DNA from: Pseudomonas rubra
GTDB taxonomy: Bacteria > Pseudomonadota > Gammaproteobacteria > Pseudomonadales > Pseudomonadaceae
NCBI RefSeq assembly: GCF_028656935.1
Contig: NZ_JAMDGZ010000025.1
Location: 25,332-89,331 of the forward strand
Direction: 5' to 3'
DNA length: 64,000 nucleotides
Made by a program: the position numbers and the translations under genes. The stretch's first letter is position 1. Each line of letters starts with the position of its first letter. The notes beneath the pieces are model-generated. The model was not told the origin of the DNA and made no database searches. It saw only the letters and a list, made by a program, of their open reading frames with translations. This document shows, in pieces, positions 30,101 to 41,191 of this stretch.

Positions 30101-31830
30101 AGCATCGGCGGCGCCCAGGCCTTGTCGCGCGAGGGATGACGCAGGCGCAAACCGCCGGTTTGTTCATCCTTGTACAGGTTGTAGTAACGACCCTGTACAT
30201 TGATGAACTGCTCGCCTTCCAGCCGGTAGATGCCACGACTGTCCGCCGCGCCCAGCTCTTGCGCATGCAGGTTGCAAGCATAGGGCTGCAGGTCAGGCTG
30301 GCAGAGATAGGCGCGGTCACCGACCTGGACCTGCAACAAGCGTTGGAACAATGCCGAACGCCGAACCAGCGCCGCAGCCGAACTGACCACCAGCGCACCT
30401 GCCGCCAGCCCGGCCAGCTCCGCCGCCACCTGGGACAAGCAGTGAGCGGCCTCGTAGTGGTCGCCTTCGGCCCAGTCTTCGACGCCGGTAAACACCTGGC
30501 TCATCAACTGGGCCACTGTCACCCCGAACAGCACCTCGCCCAAGCCAGGCATAAACAAGGCGCCGACACTGAGGATATCCAGGCCGATTTCCACTGCCTG
30601 CTCCAGGGCAGCCCGACGTTGCGCCCTGTCCTGCTCTGCGGTCGGGACTGCACAGAAACGCCCATCGTCCTGCAACTGTGCCAGACGCTGGGCAAAGACG
30701 TCATTGAAGTAGTCCTGCGTACGCAAGCTCGAATCCAGTGACAGGTCAGGTGCAAACCGCAGCTGCATGCCATCGTCTTCAATGATGAACCGCGCGCCTT
30801 GCAGGTGCCGCAACAACCCAGGCTGGTCGCGTTTACGTGCGAAGTTGAGGAAGAACCGCCGGTACTCATGATCCGCCAGCTTGTGCAGCAGATCTTTGGC
30901 AAACGCTTGCCAGCTGTCGTACTCCTTCAAGGGCGACTGCGGGTCATTGGGGATATGCACCAGCAACCGGGTCCAGGGCGACTGCGCGGCGGCCAGCGGC
31001 CCGAGCGGGGTGAAGGCGAACTCAAACACGCCGATCCCCGGCAGCTTGATACCCTCCAGCGCCAGGCAGCGTAACCGCAAGGGCAACGCCTGGAAGGTGA
31101 TGCCTGGCTTGCCAGCACACACCTCCATCATGCAGGTATGCATGGCATCGCTGATGCGTTTGTTCATCAACGCCAGATGCGCATCGACTTGCAAACCGTA
31201 ACGGTCGCAATCGGTGAACAACTTGCGTGTGACCGACGCCACCTCTGCCTCGCCCCCAGGCTTGAACAGCGCATCGATATGCTTCTGATACTGCCCGCCC
31301 AAATCCAACTGCCGGCAGAACAACACGAACTCCGCCGCGCTCACGGCCTCGAGCGGCCAGCCTTGGCGCAACAAGCGTGCCTTTTGCGACAACTCGCTGT
31401 CCTGGGCGCCATCCGCCTCGCTGAAATTATGCAAGGCGGCCTGCAACAGGCTTTGCGAGCTGAAGGTTCGCTTGAATACCGGCTGGCGCACGGCAAAGCT
31501 GAAGCTCTTGAGACTCAGGTGGGACTGCGACCAGACATCCGCCTGCGCATCCAGCCTGGCACCGAAATGCGCCGCCAGCGCCTTGTTGAAACGGGGCTCG
31601 ACGAACACCTGCAGGGGCTCAAGCCGCTCAAGAAACGCCCGGCGCCGGGCATGGCTTTGCAAGCTATTGAAGAGGCTGTCGGACAGCTGTTTCAACAATG
31701 CCGTGTCCGCGCCGTGCAAGGCGACCCGCAGTCGCTCACGAATGAATGCCAGGTTGTGATTGGCAGCGGAGAAATCCGTCGTGGTGTCGTCCGCTGTAGC
31801 GGCATCCTGAACGGTGGGGGACTCTGTCAT
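27181..31830 (-). CDS. Large LRR protein with NEL-like C-terminus, catalytic Cys replaced (effector/toxin-like)
   Basis: A 1549-aa protein with no signal peptide. The N-terminal half resembles the dermonecrotic-toxin-type region (DUF6543/ToxA_N) and includes hydrophobic stretches near residues 413-440 (LSVGALFMPGLGEVLFGVTV) and 468-487. About residues 1070-1250 are leucine-rich repeats (LPRLRMLDLSNNHFTEL, LRSIDLRDNQITTLP). Residues about 1270-1549 align with the NEL E3 ubiquitin ligase region of the neighbour at 32268, but where that has CGD this has Ser-Gly-Gln (1348-1350). The usual NEL nucleophile is therefore absent. ATG 31830 has AGGAG 7 bp upstream. Host target and secretion route are unknown. 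Confidence 0.8.
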   Translation of the reverse strand: MTESPTVQDAATADDTTTDFSAANHNLAFIRERLRVALHGADTALLKQLSDSLFNSLQSHARRRAFLERLEPLQVFVEPRFNKALAAHFGARLDAQADVWSQSHLSLKSFSFAVRQPVFKRTFSSQSLLQAALHNFSEADGAQDSELSQKARLLRQGWPLEAVSAAEFVLFCRQLDLGGQYQKHIDALFKPGGEAEVASVTRKLFTDCDRYGLQVDAHLALMNKRISDAMHTCMMEVCAGKPGITFQALPLRLRCLALEGIKLPGIGVFEFAFTPLGPLAAAQSPWTRLLVHIPNDPQSPLKEYDSWQAFAKDLLHKLADHEYRRFFLNFARKRDQPGLLRHLQGARFIIEDDGMQLRFAPDLSLDSSLRTQDYFNDVFAQRLAQLQDDGRFCAVPTAEQDRAQRRAALEQAVEIGLDILSVGALFMPGLGEVLFGVTVAQLMSQVFTGVEDWAEGDHYEAAHCLSQVAAELAGLAAGALVVSSAAALVRRSALFQRLLQVQVGDRAYLCQPDLQPYACNLHAQELGAADSRGIYRLEGEQFINVQGRYYNLYKDEQTGGLRLRHPSRDKAWAPPMLDNGQGGWWAACERPRQWPGGATLFRRAGPVAEGLSDQEIEALMAIAGRDDAHLRQLFERRRPFDGDLLDACARLRWYRRLQHFNADLATTAEAVDVELVRGLMQAMHEGRAARTFELVEHLAEQTSQRVQLLKANVERDGLLASLLAVLDERERTLLMPTVDAAGRTAQQLGFSMSDWLGSHWQLFFDRCLEGEASTAPGVLRSFFPGLSAPRAAALEASLDAPEFKRLNSDRRLPLRLGELARTGLRDQRLGRALEGFFWPRLANEDNHRLLLHFLALDPRWPWALKLTLDGTADGATQLLRRGDLFVSAGTPAARPKSLLDLALELGGMTAPQGVENLRRQLGLQAAAQRQTSRNVLAIGERKWWTPLQRFDDGRLGYALSGNGIPLGGSGDVSELILELYPDFTERDISAFIQPYATRPRALHTLLATRRSQLLRLRESLARWQAQPGTVRQGAYRQAFAERLEDVWRRRGRSINTAFGQHLGYSLSLSGLHVGELPSLAGVDLSHVVELDLSDMNLATSIDGFIQKLPRLRMLDLSNNHFTELAPGLEQLVALRNLRLRNNGGGLNVTGVMQLQRMSMLETLDLTGTSLAQAPDFSLLVQLHRVQLRYTALREVPAGMRDLPQLRSIDLRDNQITTLPATYLEEPGAFLRSISLDNNPLAAGTFREFLRLQAMESVPAGSGRQGSLSEQFWIAPVALHPRAREHWHLLEQEPGSQALFRLLDQLSTTDQALDYTEALRARVRALLQAAVDHGLGRELMIIAAEPVLSGQSPLRSFVSLENRVLALRALHEGIQSGAPTALLTFSRAWFRQRRLDAFVRQQVQASAALRQAGEDVTLAYRHQLHDRLDLPGTRLVDRLEGLVLDSAQLTRAIEHVRAATDEQFVEFLAQQDYWIMYILQTRQHNLNDLEARFQARLSLERANWAGLPAPQRAELELVQQQRQADAEWQLLRRLTREALGLPGLPSRGSA

Positions 31831-32039
31831 GGGGCTACTCCTGAACGAGAAAGGCTCAGGAGCTTAGGATGACGACGGGCACTGACTGCGCTACAAGAGT
31901 ACTACCGCTTCAGGTCACACCGCCCTGAAGCGCGAGCAGGCCCACAATCCGTGGATTTGGACAAAGCGGCATGCACAGGGAAGCCATACAGGTATCGTTT
32001 ACCTGAACGCTTGCGTACTTCAAGAATTTTTTGACAATG

Positions 32040-32055
32040 CCTTGAGGACTCAAGG
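32040..32055 (-). terminator. Hairpin downstream of ffs
   Basis: CCTTGAG (32040-32046) and CTCAAGG (32049-32055), two-base loop, 10 bases past the mature RNA end. There is no strong T-run after it on the minus strand, so read-through into the LRR gene is possible. Confidence 0.45.
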
Positions 32056-32065
32056 ACTTGGAGAT

Positions 32066-32179
32066 GGGTGGCAACCCCACCAGCCACACCCCGGCACTCG
32101 ATGTTCCCGCTGTGGCTGCTTCCTTCCGGATCTGACCAGGTTGACGGGTAATCAATGCGGGGGGACCGATGGGGCCACC
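32066..32179 (-). ncRNA. ffs: 4.5S RNA (small signal recognition particle RNA)
   Basis: On the minus strand the RNA carries the near-invariant SRP domain IV core, CAGATCCGGAAGGAAGCAGC, closed by GCCGGGGTGTGGCTGG. The ends GGTGGCCCC and GGGGTTGCCACC pair to close the long hairpin. Length is about 114 nt. It binds Ffh and targets inner-membrane proteins. A predicted promoter lies 33 bp upstream, which leaves a leader of about 25 nt, similar to the RNase P-processed leader of E. coli ffs. Confidence 0.93.
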
Positions 32180-32211
32180 ATAACGCAGCTCATCTGGTGA
32201 TGAGCCGCGCC

Positions 32212-32239
32212 ATTGTACCGGCATCAAGCCAAGTTACAA
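32212..32239 (-). promoter_or_regulatory. Predicted sigma-70 promoter of ffs
   Basis: On the minus strand, TTGTAA (32239-32234), 16-base spacer, TACAAT (32217-32212). The predicted start near 32205 is about 25 bases upstream of the mature 5' end. Confidence 0.7.
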
Positions 32240-32267
32240 CCACTAATTCACAAAAAATCATCACGAC

Positions 32268-35200
32268 TCAATGACTTGGCAAAGTGTCGAGACTGCTGCG
32301 CTCATCCGCAGTCAGCTCCCGAACCAGGTCGGTGATGGCCTGTTCCCGCGCCCGGCTGATCTTCGTTACCTCGTTGTAGTACTGGACGTCTTCCTGCTCT
32401 GCCACCTCAAGTTGTCGATGGAACGGTTGCTCCAGGCTTGAGAAACGTGCGTCATACTTGCAGCGCAGGAACCGGCGCCAGAAGTCACGCGAGACGATGA
32501 AGTCCGACAGACGTTCGGTCTTCTCATCCGCCAGCACCTGCACACGAGCCTGGTTGATCAGTTCGGTGGTCACCCCTGCCCAGTCGGCGTACAGCATCGA
32601 GCGTGGCTGCCCCGGCAGTTCCAGGGCCCGCGCCAGTGCCAGGCGATACGCCAGGCGCACCTCAACCTGATCCCGTGCCCGGTCCGGCAGTAGCGGCCTG
32701 CCTGCCAGTTCCTGATCGGCAAAGGCATCGAGACGCTCAAGACGGAACAAACCCTGCGCCAGCTTGAGCAGTGGCACACCGTCGCGGTTATCGAGGGCAT
32801 CGACACTCGCCTTCTGCACCAGCACCCTGACCTCCAGGGCACTGAAATGCAGGATCACACTGTCACCGCAGGTCACATCGCTGGCTGCCAGGTCGAACAG
32901 TTCACTACGCAGCTCGGCACTGGCCCAAGCCTCATCGAACACGTCCCAGACCCGCCGCTGCAGGTCGCTTGAAGTCAACCTGAAGTCAGCCGTTGCACCC
33001 AGCCGGGCAAGCAAATCAAAGAAGCCCAGGGCACCGTTTTCTTGCTCCAGCAATGCCCACTGCTGCTCGCGCTGGACCCGGACATCGGCCGGTAACGGAT
33101 CCAGCCAGTATCGGGCAGCCCGGCGCAGGGCTTGCTCGCGAATCGTCAAGCCGCCCAGATTGGCGCCGGTGCGCAGACTGAAGTTTGCCAGCAGCAGCCG
33201 ACTGTCGGCATTGAGCGGGTTATCTGCCAGCAGCACCCGGTGAGCAAAACCGGCTTGAATGCCAAAAACCTCCGCCGGCAGTTGGGCAATCCGGTTGTTA
33301 CGCAGATCGGCCACCTCTAGCACAGCACGGGTGGCCAGCCCAGAGGGACAACGGTCCAGCTGACAGTTCTGCAAGTGCAGCTGACGCAACAGCGGCATGG
33401 GTTCCAGCGACGGCGCCACCGCCAGTGGATTGTCGGCAAGCTTGAGTACCTCCAGCCCCGTCAGGGTCGCCAGTTCCTCAAGCTGCCCCTCGGCAAGGCT
33501 CAGGCGGTTATGCGACAGGTTCAGGTACTTCAATTGCGTCCGTGCGCCGAGCCCCGCCGGCAGTACCTGCAGCTCGTTGTGATCGAGGGACAGGTGCTGA
33601 AGGTCGGGAAACTGCTCAAGGAAGTCCTCGGGCACTTCAGATAAGGCGACGTCGGTCAAGACCAGCTCAACCACCGACTCGAACGGGCAGTCCTCCAGCA
33701 GCGGCAACGCGCCAATACGTGAGCCCCGCAAGTCCAGCTTGAAGCCGTAAGGCCTGCCCTGGTTGTCGTAGGCGCGTTCTGTCTGGCGGCCCCAGGCCCG
33801 ACGCATGCGCCAGGCCGCACCCTTGCGTGCGCTTTGCAGCGCCTCCTCTGCTGCCATTTCCCATCTGCGCAACCTGTCGTCCAATTGTTTGAACTCAAGC
33901 TTGCGTCTGGCCAGGTAATCCCCCAGGGTCACTCCCCTTGTGTGCAGTTGCGCTATCAATGTATTGATTTCTCCATCCTGCATGCTCGGATAGAGCGCCC
34001 GCACCTGACCGGAACGCGAAGGATGAATCGCGGCCAGGCGCCCTCGCCCGCTCAGTGGATAGCCGAAGCCACCTGTCACCAGGCGTTGCGGCGCGCGCCA
34101 CCAGAGCGCGCTCGCCTGGATACCCAGCACGCGGGCACATTGCCCGCGCTGTGCGACTGCCTTGGCAGCCAGCGCCTGGGCCAATCCAGTAGGGCTACCA
34201 AGACTGCCCTGCAACGCGGCAGGGATCTGCCGATAAAGCCGTACAAACAGATCATCACCCCGACCAATCCCCTGCACCAGGGACGCTGGCGTAACGCTCA
34301 GCGCTGCATCGCCTGGCCAGCCTTCCAGTTGCTCAACGAAGTGAATCGCCAGACGCGCCGTATCAGCCTCCGCCATCGGCGCTTGATAGAAGCCGAGCAA
34401 GGCCCGGCTCAGGCGCAACTCGCGCAACATCCGCAGCGCTCTTTCAGCAAGGGTCGCCGGTAACTTCCCAAAGCGCGTGACAGTCTGGCGCTCGACATCG
34501 CTGGCCGAATCAGCCAACTGCCGGGCAGCCCGTGCCGATAGCCCCGGAAAGTCACGACGCAGCAAAGCGGCCGCCGGACCAGGACTGTCGACCTCCAAAG
34601 GCCTCGCGCCAGCCATTCGCTCCAGTGCATCAACCAGCACCGCAGACACCGACTCATGCTCCAGCGACAGTTGACGAAGCGCCATGAGGTCATAGCCGGA
34701 CGCCGCCAATGCCTGGCGGACCAGGTCGTCAGACAGCGCCTGGGGGGTTACCCCCAAGCGCCGGGCAATCTGCACCGAATCCGACCATTGCCAGGGTGAT
34801 TCGCCGCTGCTCAGCCAACCACCATCGCCGTTGTGCGCAAGAGCCGGAGCAAAACCCTGGGACGGATCGACGGGCTGTAGATGCCAGCCGTCAGCCGTGT
34901 TACTCACCGCGTAGTGATGCCCTTGCAGGTGTAGAAAATGACGTTCCTGATCCTTGAACAGGCCAGGATGCTCCTGGGCATTGCCAAGGCCGCTCAAGGG
35001 TGGTTGGCGATAGGCTTCCAGCCCCGGGTGCCACAACCGGCTCTGGCCATCTTCCAGGCGAACCGCATGCAAGGCCTGGGTGAACCCCGAGACGCGCAAC
35101 AGTCCTTGCAGGGCCAGGCCGACCCCGGCCATTGCCGCGACACCGGCCACTTGTTCCAACGCACGTTCCAAGTGTTGCAGGGCCTCATCTCGATGACCGA

Positions 35201-36506
35201 CATGCCAGGCGTGAAAGCCGTCGTAAACCTCATGAGCCAGTTCGACCGCAGCAAACGCCAGCATGACCTCACCCAACCCCGGAATCAGCAAACCTGCAAC
35301 GCCCAGCACATTCAGCCCCGCATCCTCATACCACTCCAGGCGGCGCTGTCGAACTTCTGCATCGATCTGGGCTGTCGATACCGCCAGCTTTCCCGCATCT
35401 TCATACAGTGCCGTCAACTGTTCCTGCACACGGTCGTTGATCAGGTTGCCATTGAAGGCCAGTTCGAAGTAAGCGATGTCCAGCTCCGGCGTCGAGGATG
35501 CAGTGTGCAGGTACGACTGTAACTGGGCCTGTAGCTTGGTACGCCCATGAATGGCCGCAAAACGCAGCAGAAACTGCCGATAGCCAGGCTCGGCCAAACG
35601 CGTGCGCCAAACCTCGAGCAACTCGGCGCTGCTGGCATATTCGCTCACCACCCCATGCCGATCACCAGGAATCCACAGGATGACACTGTCGGCCTGTTCA
35701 AGATCGGTACAACCCTTTGGCCCCTGAGCGATCACCAACACCTCGCGCAGCCGCACACCCATCAGACTCACAGCGAACACACGGACCTGGAGGTTTTTCA
35801 CCCGCAAGTCACCCGCGTTGGCAGTGAGGTTCTGCATCAGTTGAAACCCCCACTGGGTCAGATCACCTTTGAGATAGGCCAGATAGGCCGCCACTCGCAG
35901 ATCAGACCTGCGCTGCTTCTGAAGCATCTCGTGCACAGCCTTGGCCGCTGCTCCCTTGGCCTGCCCGGGCTTGTCGACCGGTTCGAACTGTTGCCTGAGG
36001 TGCGCCTGAAAACGTGCACCCAGATCCAGCGTGCGACAACGCCGGGCAAAGTCCTCGGGGCGCGCGCTTACCCGGGCGTTGTTGATTGACAGGTAACTTT
36101 CCGCGCTGAAGGCGCCGGGCTGCTCTTCGTCCATCTCAAAGTTGTCCAGCGCGGCCTCCAGCAGGCTTCGCTGGGTCTCCTTGCGCTCGAGCGTGACCTC
36201 GAATGGCCGCAGCGGCACTAACACGGGCGTGAAGACCACCAGGCAGATCTGATCGCGCAGCGGGTCGAATGTGCCCCCATAAACCGGAGCAAACGCCTTG
36301 ATCATCTCGGTACGGGCGAACTCAGGCAACTGCGTCAGAGGGCTCAACAGTTGCTCGACTTGCACACGATGCAAGCGGCTCTGGCGCATGGCGTAGGCCA
36401 GCTCCGCCAGCAGCCTGGAATCAGCATCGCGAAGCCAGGAAGGCAAGGTATCTTGCAACGCCTGGTGAAAGTCCAGTGCGTTTTGAGGATCGGGGGAATC
36501 GGGCAT
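32268..36506 (-). CDS. Large LRR protein with NEL-type E3 ubiquitin ligase domain (effector/toxin-like)
   Basis: A 1412-aa paralogue of the protein at 27181, with the same order: toxin-type N-terminal region (DUF6543/ToxA_N-like), hydrophobic stretches near residues 394-420 (GVAGLLIPGLGEVMLAFAAVE) and 452-470, leucine-rich repeats at about 930-1120 (LQHLSLDHNELQVLP, LKYLNLSHNRLSL), and a NEL domain from about 1130. The catalytic motif is present as TCGDS, Cys1213-Gly-Asp1215, inside LFDLAASDVTCGDSVILHFS, matching the CxD of IpaH/SspH ligases. Such enzymes ubiquitinate host proteins after delivery into eukaryotic cells. No signal peptide; delivery route unknown. GGAG lies 8 bp before ATG 36506. 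Confidence 0.85.
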   Translation of the reverse strand: MPDSPDPQNALDFHQALQDTLPSWLRDADSRLLAELAYAMRQSRLHRVQVEQLLSPLTQLPEFARTEMIKAFAPVYGGTFDPLRDQICLVVFTPVLVPLRPFEVTLERKETQRSLLEAALDNFEMDEEQPGAFSAESYLSINNARVSARPEDFARRCRTLDLGARFQAHLRQQFEPVDKPGQAKGAAAKAVHEMLQKQRRSDLRVAAYLAYLKGDLTQWGFQLMQNLTANAGDLRVKNLQVRVFAVSLMGVRLREVLVIAQGPKGCTDLEQADSVILWIPGDRHGVVSEYASSAELLEVWRTRLAEPGYRQFLLRFAAIHGRTKLQAQLQSYLHTASSTPELDIAYFELAFNGNLINDRVQEQLTALYEDAGKLAVSTAQIDAEVRQRRLEWYEDAGLNVLGVAGLLIPGLGEVMLAFAAVELAHEVYDGFHAWHVGHRDEALQHLERALEQVAGVAAMAGVGLALQGLLRVSGFTQALHAVRLEDGQSRLWHPGLEAYRQPPLSGLGNAQEHPGLFKDQERHFLHLQGHHYAVSNTADGWHLQPVDPSQGFAPALAHNGDGGWLSSGESPWQWSDSVQIARRLGVTPQALSDDLVRQALAASGYDLMALRQLSLEHESVSAVLVDALERMAGARPLEVDSPGPAAALLRRDFPGLSARAARQLADSASDVERQTVTRFGKLPATLAERALRMLRELRLSRALLGFYQAPMAEADTARLAIHFVEQLEGWPGDAALSVTPASLVQGIGRGDDLFVRLYRQIPAALQGSLGSPTGLAQALAAKAVAQRGQCARVLGIQASALWWRAPQRLVTGGFGYPLSGRGRLAAIHPSRSGQVRALYPSMQDGEINTLIAQLHTRGVTLGDYLARRKLEFKQLDDRLRRWEMAAEEALQSARKGAAWRMRRAWGRQTERAYDNQGRPYGFKLDLRGSRIGALPLLEDCPFESVVELVLTDVALSEVPEDFLEQFPDLQHLSLDHNELQVLPAGLGARTQLKYLNLSHNRLSLAEGQLEELATLTGLEVLKLADNPLAVAPSLEPMPLLRQLHLQNCQLDRCPSGLATRAVLEVADLRNNRIAQLPAEVFGIQAGFAHRVLLADNPLNADSRLLLANFSLRTGANLGGLTIREQALRRAARYWLDPLPADVRVQREQQWALLEQENGALGFFDLLARLGATADFRLTSSDLQRRVWDVFDEAWASAELRSELFDLAASDVTCGDSVILHFSALEVRVLVQKASVDALDNRDGVPLLKLAQGLFRLERLDAFADQELAGRPLLPDRARDQVEVRLAYRLALARALELPGQPRSMLYADWAGVTTELINQARVQVLADEKTERLSDFIVSRDFWRRFLRCKYDARFSSLEQPFHRQLEVAEQEDVQYYNEVTKISRAREQAITDLVRELTADERSSLDTLPSH

Positions 36507-36547
36507 GCTGCTTTCTCCGTTACACAGTAGAAAGCACTACGCTAAGA

Positions 36548-36567
36548 CCCAGGCGAAAATGCCTGGG
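36548..36567 (-). terminator. Hairpin between the metallopeptidase and LRR genes
   Basis: CCCAGGC (36548-36554) and GCCTGGG (36561-36567) with loop GAAAAT. The minus-strand tail is TCTTAG, only partly T-rich. Confidence 0.45.
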
Positions 36568-36618
36568 GCCAAATAGATACCTCCCCAGCCCCGTCCTGTC
36601 AGGCTCTACCCATGACGG

Positions 36619-37767
36619 TCACACCTCAAGAGGTTGGCAGGCTGTGACCCGCAGATGGATGAAATGCAGCTTGGCCACCACTGCCGACGGCAGCACGAAC
36701 GGATAGAAATCCACCTGGCCCATGCTGCGCGACAGTTCGTTGAGCATCGCCGACAACTCTACCCAGGCATTGACGAAGGCCAGAAAACCCTTGGCCCCTG
36801 GGTCATCCGGGCGGTACAGGTCCTGTTGCCCGAATGGCGGGTAGTCGAGCTCCAGGCCACGGGCATCCATGCCAAGGGCCAGGGCAGTGTCGACGGCATC
36901 GGTCATGTGCAGGTAATGGGCCCAGGTTTCGGCCCAGTCTTCCCAGGGATGCATGGTGGCATAGGCACTGACATGAGCCGCCGCCCAATCGTTTGGCGCG
37001 CCCTGCTGGTAATGGCGCTCCAGCGCCTCGGCGTAACTTGCACGCTCATCGCCAAACAAGTCGCGAAAACCATCGAGCCAGTAGCTGTCGGCAATCAGCC
37101 GGTCCCAATAGTAATGCCCCACTTCGTGACGCAGATGGCCCAGCAGGGTCCGGTAGGGTTCGTGCAACTGCACCCTGATCTGCTCGCGCCAGTCATCGTC
37201 GGCCTCGCGCACATCCAGGGTAATCAGTCCATTGGCATGGCCGGTAACCGGGGCCTTGCCCTCAAGGTCGACGCCAATGAAGTCGAACGCCAGGCCCGCC
37301 CCGCCCTCTTCGCCCTTGGGTTCTACCGGCAAGCCCAGGTGCAGCAGTTGCGCGGTCAAGCGCCGCTTGGCGGTTTCCAGCTTGCGCCAGCGCAGGTGGT
37401 TCTCGGCAAGGGCAAGGTCCGGGATGGTACGGTTCAGACGGCAGGCCAGGCACAAACTGCAGGGGTCATCAGCAGCCAACAGCCAGTTGCAGGCCGCCGC
37501 AGTGTCGAGGTTGGCGCAGCGGCGCAACGGCCCGGCAGCAGCCTCGCCCTCGAGCAGCCAGAGCCCCTCTGCCGGCCCCGGCAACAAGCTTGCCACCCGG
37601 TTGCCAGGCGGCCAGTAGCCCAATGCCGACTGGCAGGCCAGGCACTGACTGTTGCGAAAGAACACCGACTGGCCGCACTGGCACTGCCAAACCCGATCCG
37701 GGCGTTGCGGCTGGCTGGCAAAGGGCGCCGCGATCCTGGCGCCCAGCTGTTCGAAAAAGCGGTACAT
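36619..37767 (-). CDS. Putative zinc-binding metallopeptidase with N-terminal zinc ribbon (Peptidase_Mx type)
   Basis: A 382-aa cytoplasmic protein. The N terminus carries Cys pairs of a zinc-ribbon (QCQCGQSVFFRNSQCLACQ, C29/C31/C42/C45), and a second Cys cluster lies at 103-109 (CSLCLAC). The catalytic helix is LRHEVGHYYWD, with HEVGH at 214-218. Downstream, EDWAETWAHYLHM offers a likely third ligand region. The family is widespread but its substrate is unknown. AGGAGG lies 7 bp before ATG 37767. It sits 60 bp upstream of the ligA 3' end, same strand. Confidence 0.85.
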   Translation of the reverse strand: MYRFFEQLGARIAAPFASQPQRPDRVWQCQCGQSVFFRNSQCLACQSALGYWPPGNRVASLLPGPAEGLWLLEGEAAAGPLRRCANLDTAAACNWLLAADDPCSLCLACRLNRTIPDLALAENHLRWRKLETAKRRLTAQLLHLGLPVEPKGEEGGAGLAFDFIGVDLEGKAPVTGHANGLITLDVREADDDWREQIRVQLHEPYRTLLGHLRHEVGHYYWDRLIADSYWLDGFRDLFGDERASYAEALERHYQQGAPNDWAAAHVSAYATMHPWEDWAETWAHYLHMTDAVDTALALGMDARGLELDYPPFGQQDLYRPDDPGAKGFLAFVNAWVELSAMLNELSRSMGQVDFYPFVLPSAVVAKLHFIHLRVTACQPLEV

Positions 37768-37827
37768 GGCGATCCCTCCTGGCTGCCTGCCAAGACTAGC
37801 CCATGGCCAGGACCGCGCGCGGCGCCT

Positions 37828-40263
<2,436 letters not shown>

Positions 40264-41136
40264 CTAGCGCTTCTGAGTCAGCGCGCGGCGCTCGAACTCG
40301 ACGATGCGCTGGCGGTAGTGCTCGATGGTCTGCGCGGTCATCACGCTGCGCTGGTCATCCTTGAGCTCGCCATTGAGCTCATGCGCCAGTTTGCGCGCCG
40401 CGGCCACCATCACGTCAAAAGCCTGCTTGGGATGACGCGGGCCTGGCAAGCCAAGGAAAAAGCTCACCGCACGGGTGCTGAAGTGGTCGATGTCGTCGAG
40501 ATCGAACACCCCCGGCTTGACCGCGTTGGCCATCGAGAACAGCACCTCGCCATTACCGGCCATGCTTTCGTGACGGTGGAAGATGTCCATCTCACCGAAA
40601 CGCAGGCCGCTTTCAAGAATGTTCTGCAACAACGCCGGGCCCTTGAAGCCACCTTCGTCGCGGGAGATCACACTGATCACCAACACTTCTTCAACCGGTG
40701 GCAAGTCCCGGCCTTCGCTGGAACCAAAACCTGTAGTTTTCGGGCTTTCGTCCGGGAAGTCTTCGTCGGCATTGCCGAACAGGTCAGGCTCGCGAGGTTC
40801 AGCGGCCAGGTTCAGGTCGCCCTGCTGGGGCTCGCCACCGCGCTTGTTGCGCTTGCTCTTGCCGACCTTGGGCTCGCGCTGTTCACGTGGCGAGGCGCTC
40901 ATCGATGGCAAATCGTCTTCATCCAGCCCCGGCTCCTTGTGGGTGTCGAGTACGCGTGGCGAGCCGATGACTTCGTTGCCACCGCTGTCCTCGTCCGGCA
41001 GGTTGGAAAAGCTGCGATCCAGACGGAATTTCAACTTGCCCTTGCCGCCACGCATGCGGCGCCAGCCGTCGAAAAGAATACCGGCAATGACAATAATGCC
41101 GATGACGATCAGCCACTCGCGCAGACCGATTTCCAT
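40264..41136 (-). CDS. zipA: Cell division protein ZipA
   Basis: A 290-aa protein: one N-terminal membrane anchor ([21 protein letters not shown]), a basic and then acidic linker (residues about 30-150, rich in Glu, Asp and Pro) and the FtsZ-binding domain, with [39 protein letters not shown]. It ties FtsZ to the inner membrane at the division site. It lies between smc and ligA in the order common to pseudomonads. Confidence 0.95.
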   Translation of the reverse strand: MEIGLREWLIVIGIIVIAGILFDGWRRMRGGKGKLKFRLDRSFSNLPDEDSGGNEVIGSPRVLDTHKEPGLDEDDLPSMSASPREQREPKVGKSKRNKRGGEPQQGDLNLAAEPREPDLFGNADEDFPDESPKTTGFGSSEGRDLPPVEEVLVISVISRDEGGFKGPALLQNILESGLRFGEMDIFHRHESMAGNGEVLFSMANAVKPGVFDLDDIDHFSTRAVSFFLGLPGPRHPKQAFDVMVAAARKLAHELNGELKDDQRSVMTAQTIEHYRQRIVEFERRALTQKR

Positions 41137-41165
41137 GTAATCCCGTGCCTCTGTAAAAAATGCTG

Positions 41166-41191
41166 AAAAATAAAGGGTTTAAACCCCTTTA
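41166..41191 (-). terminator. Terminator after smc
   Basis: On the minus strand, TAAAGGGG-TTTAAAC-CCTTTA followed by TTTTTCAGC. It lies about 150 bp after the smc stop and just before zipA. Confidence 0.65.

Larger units (their letters stand above)
31831..32267. other. Gap between the two LRR genes, carrying ffs
   Basis: The 437-bp gap holds the 4.5S RNA gene with its promoter (32066-32239) and a hairpin at 32040-32055. The stretch 31850-32030 shows no gene; it is the leader of the downstream LRR gene. Confidence 0.8.
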
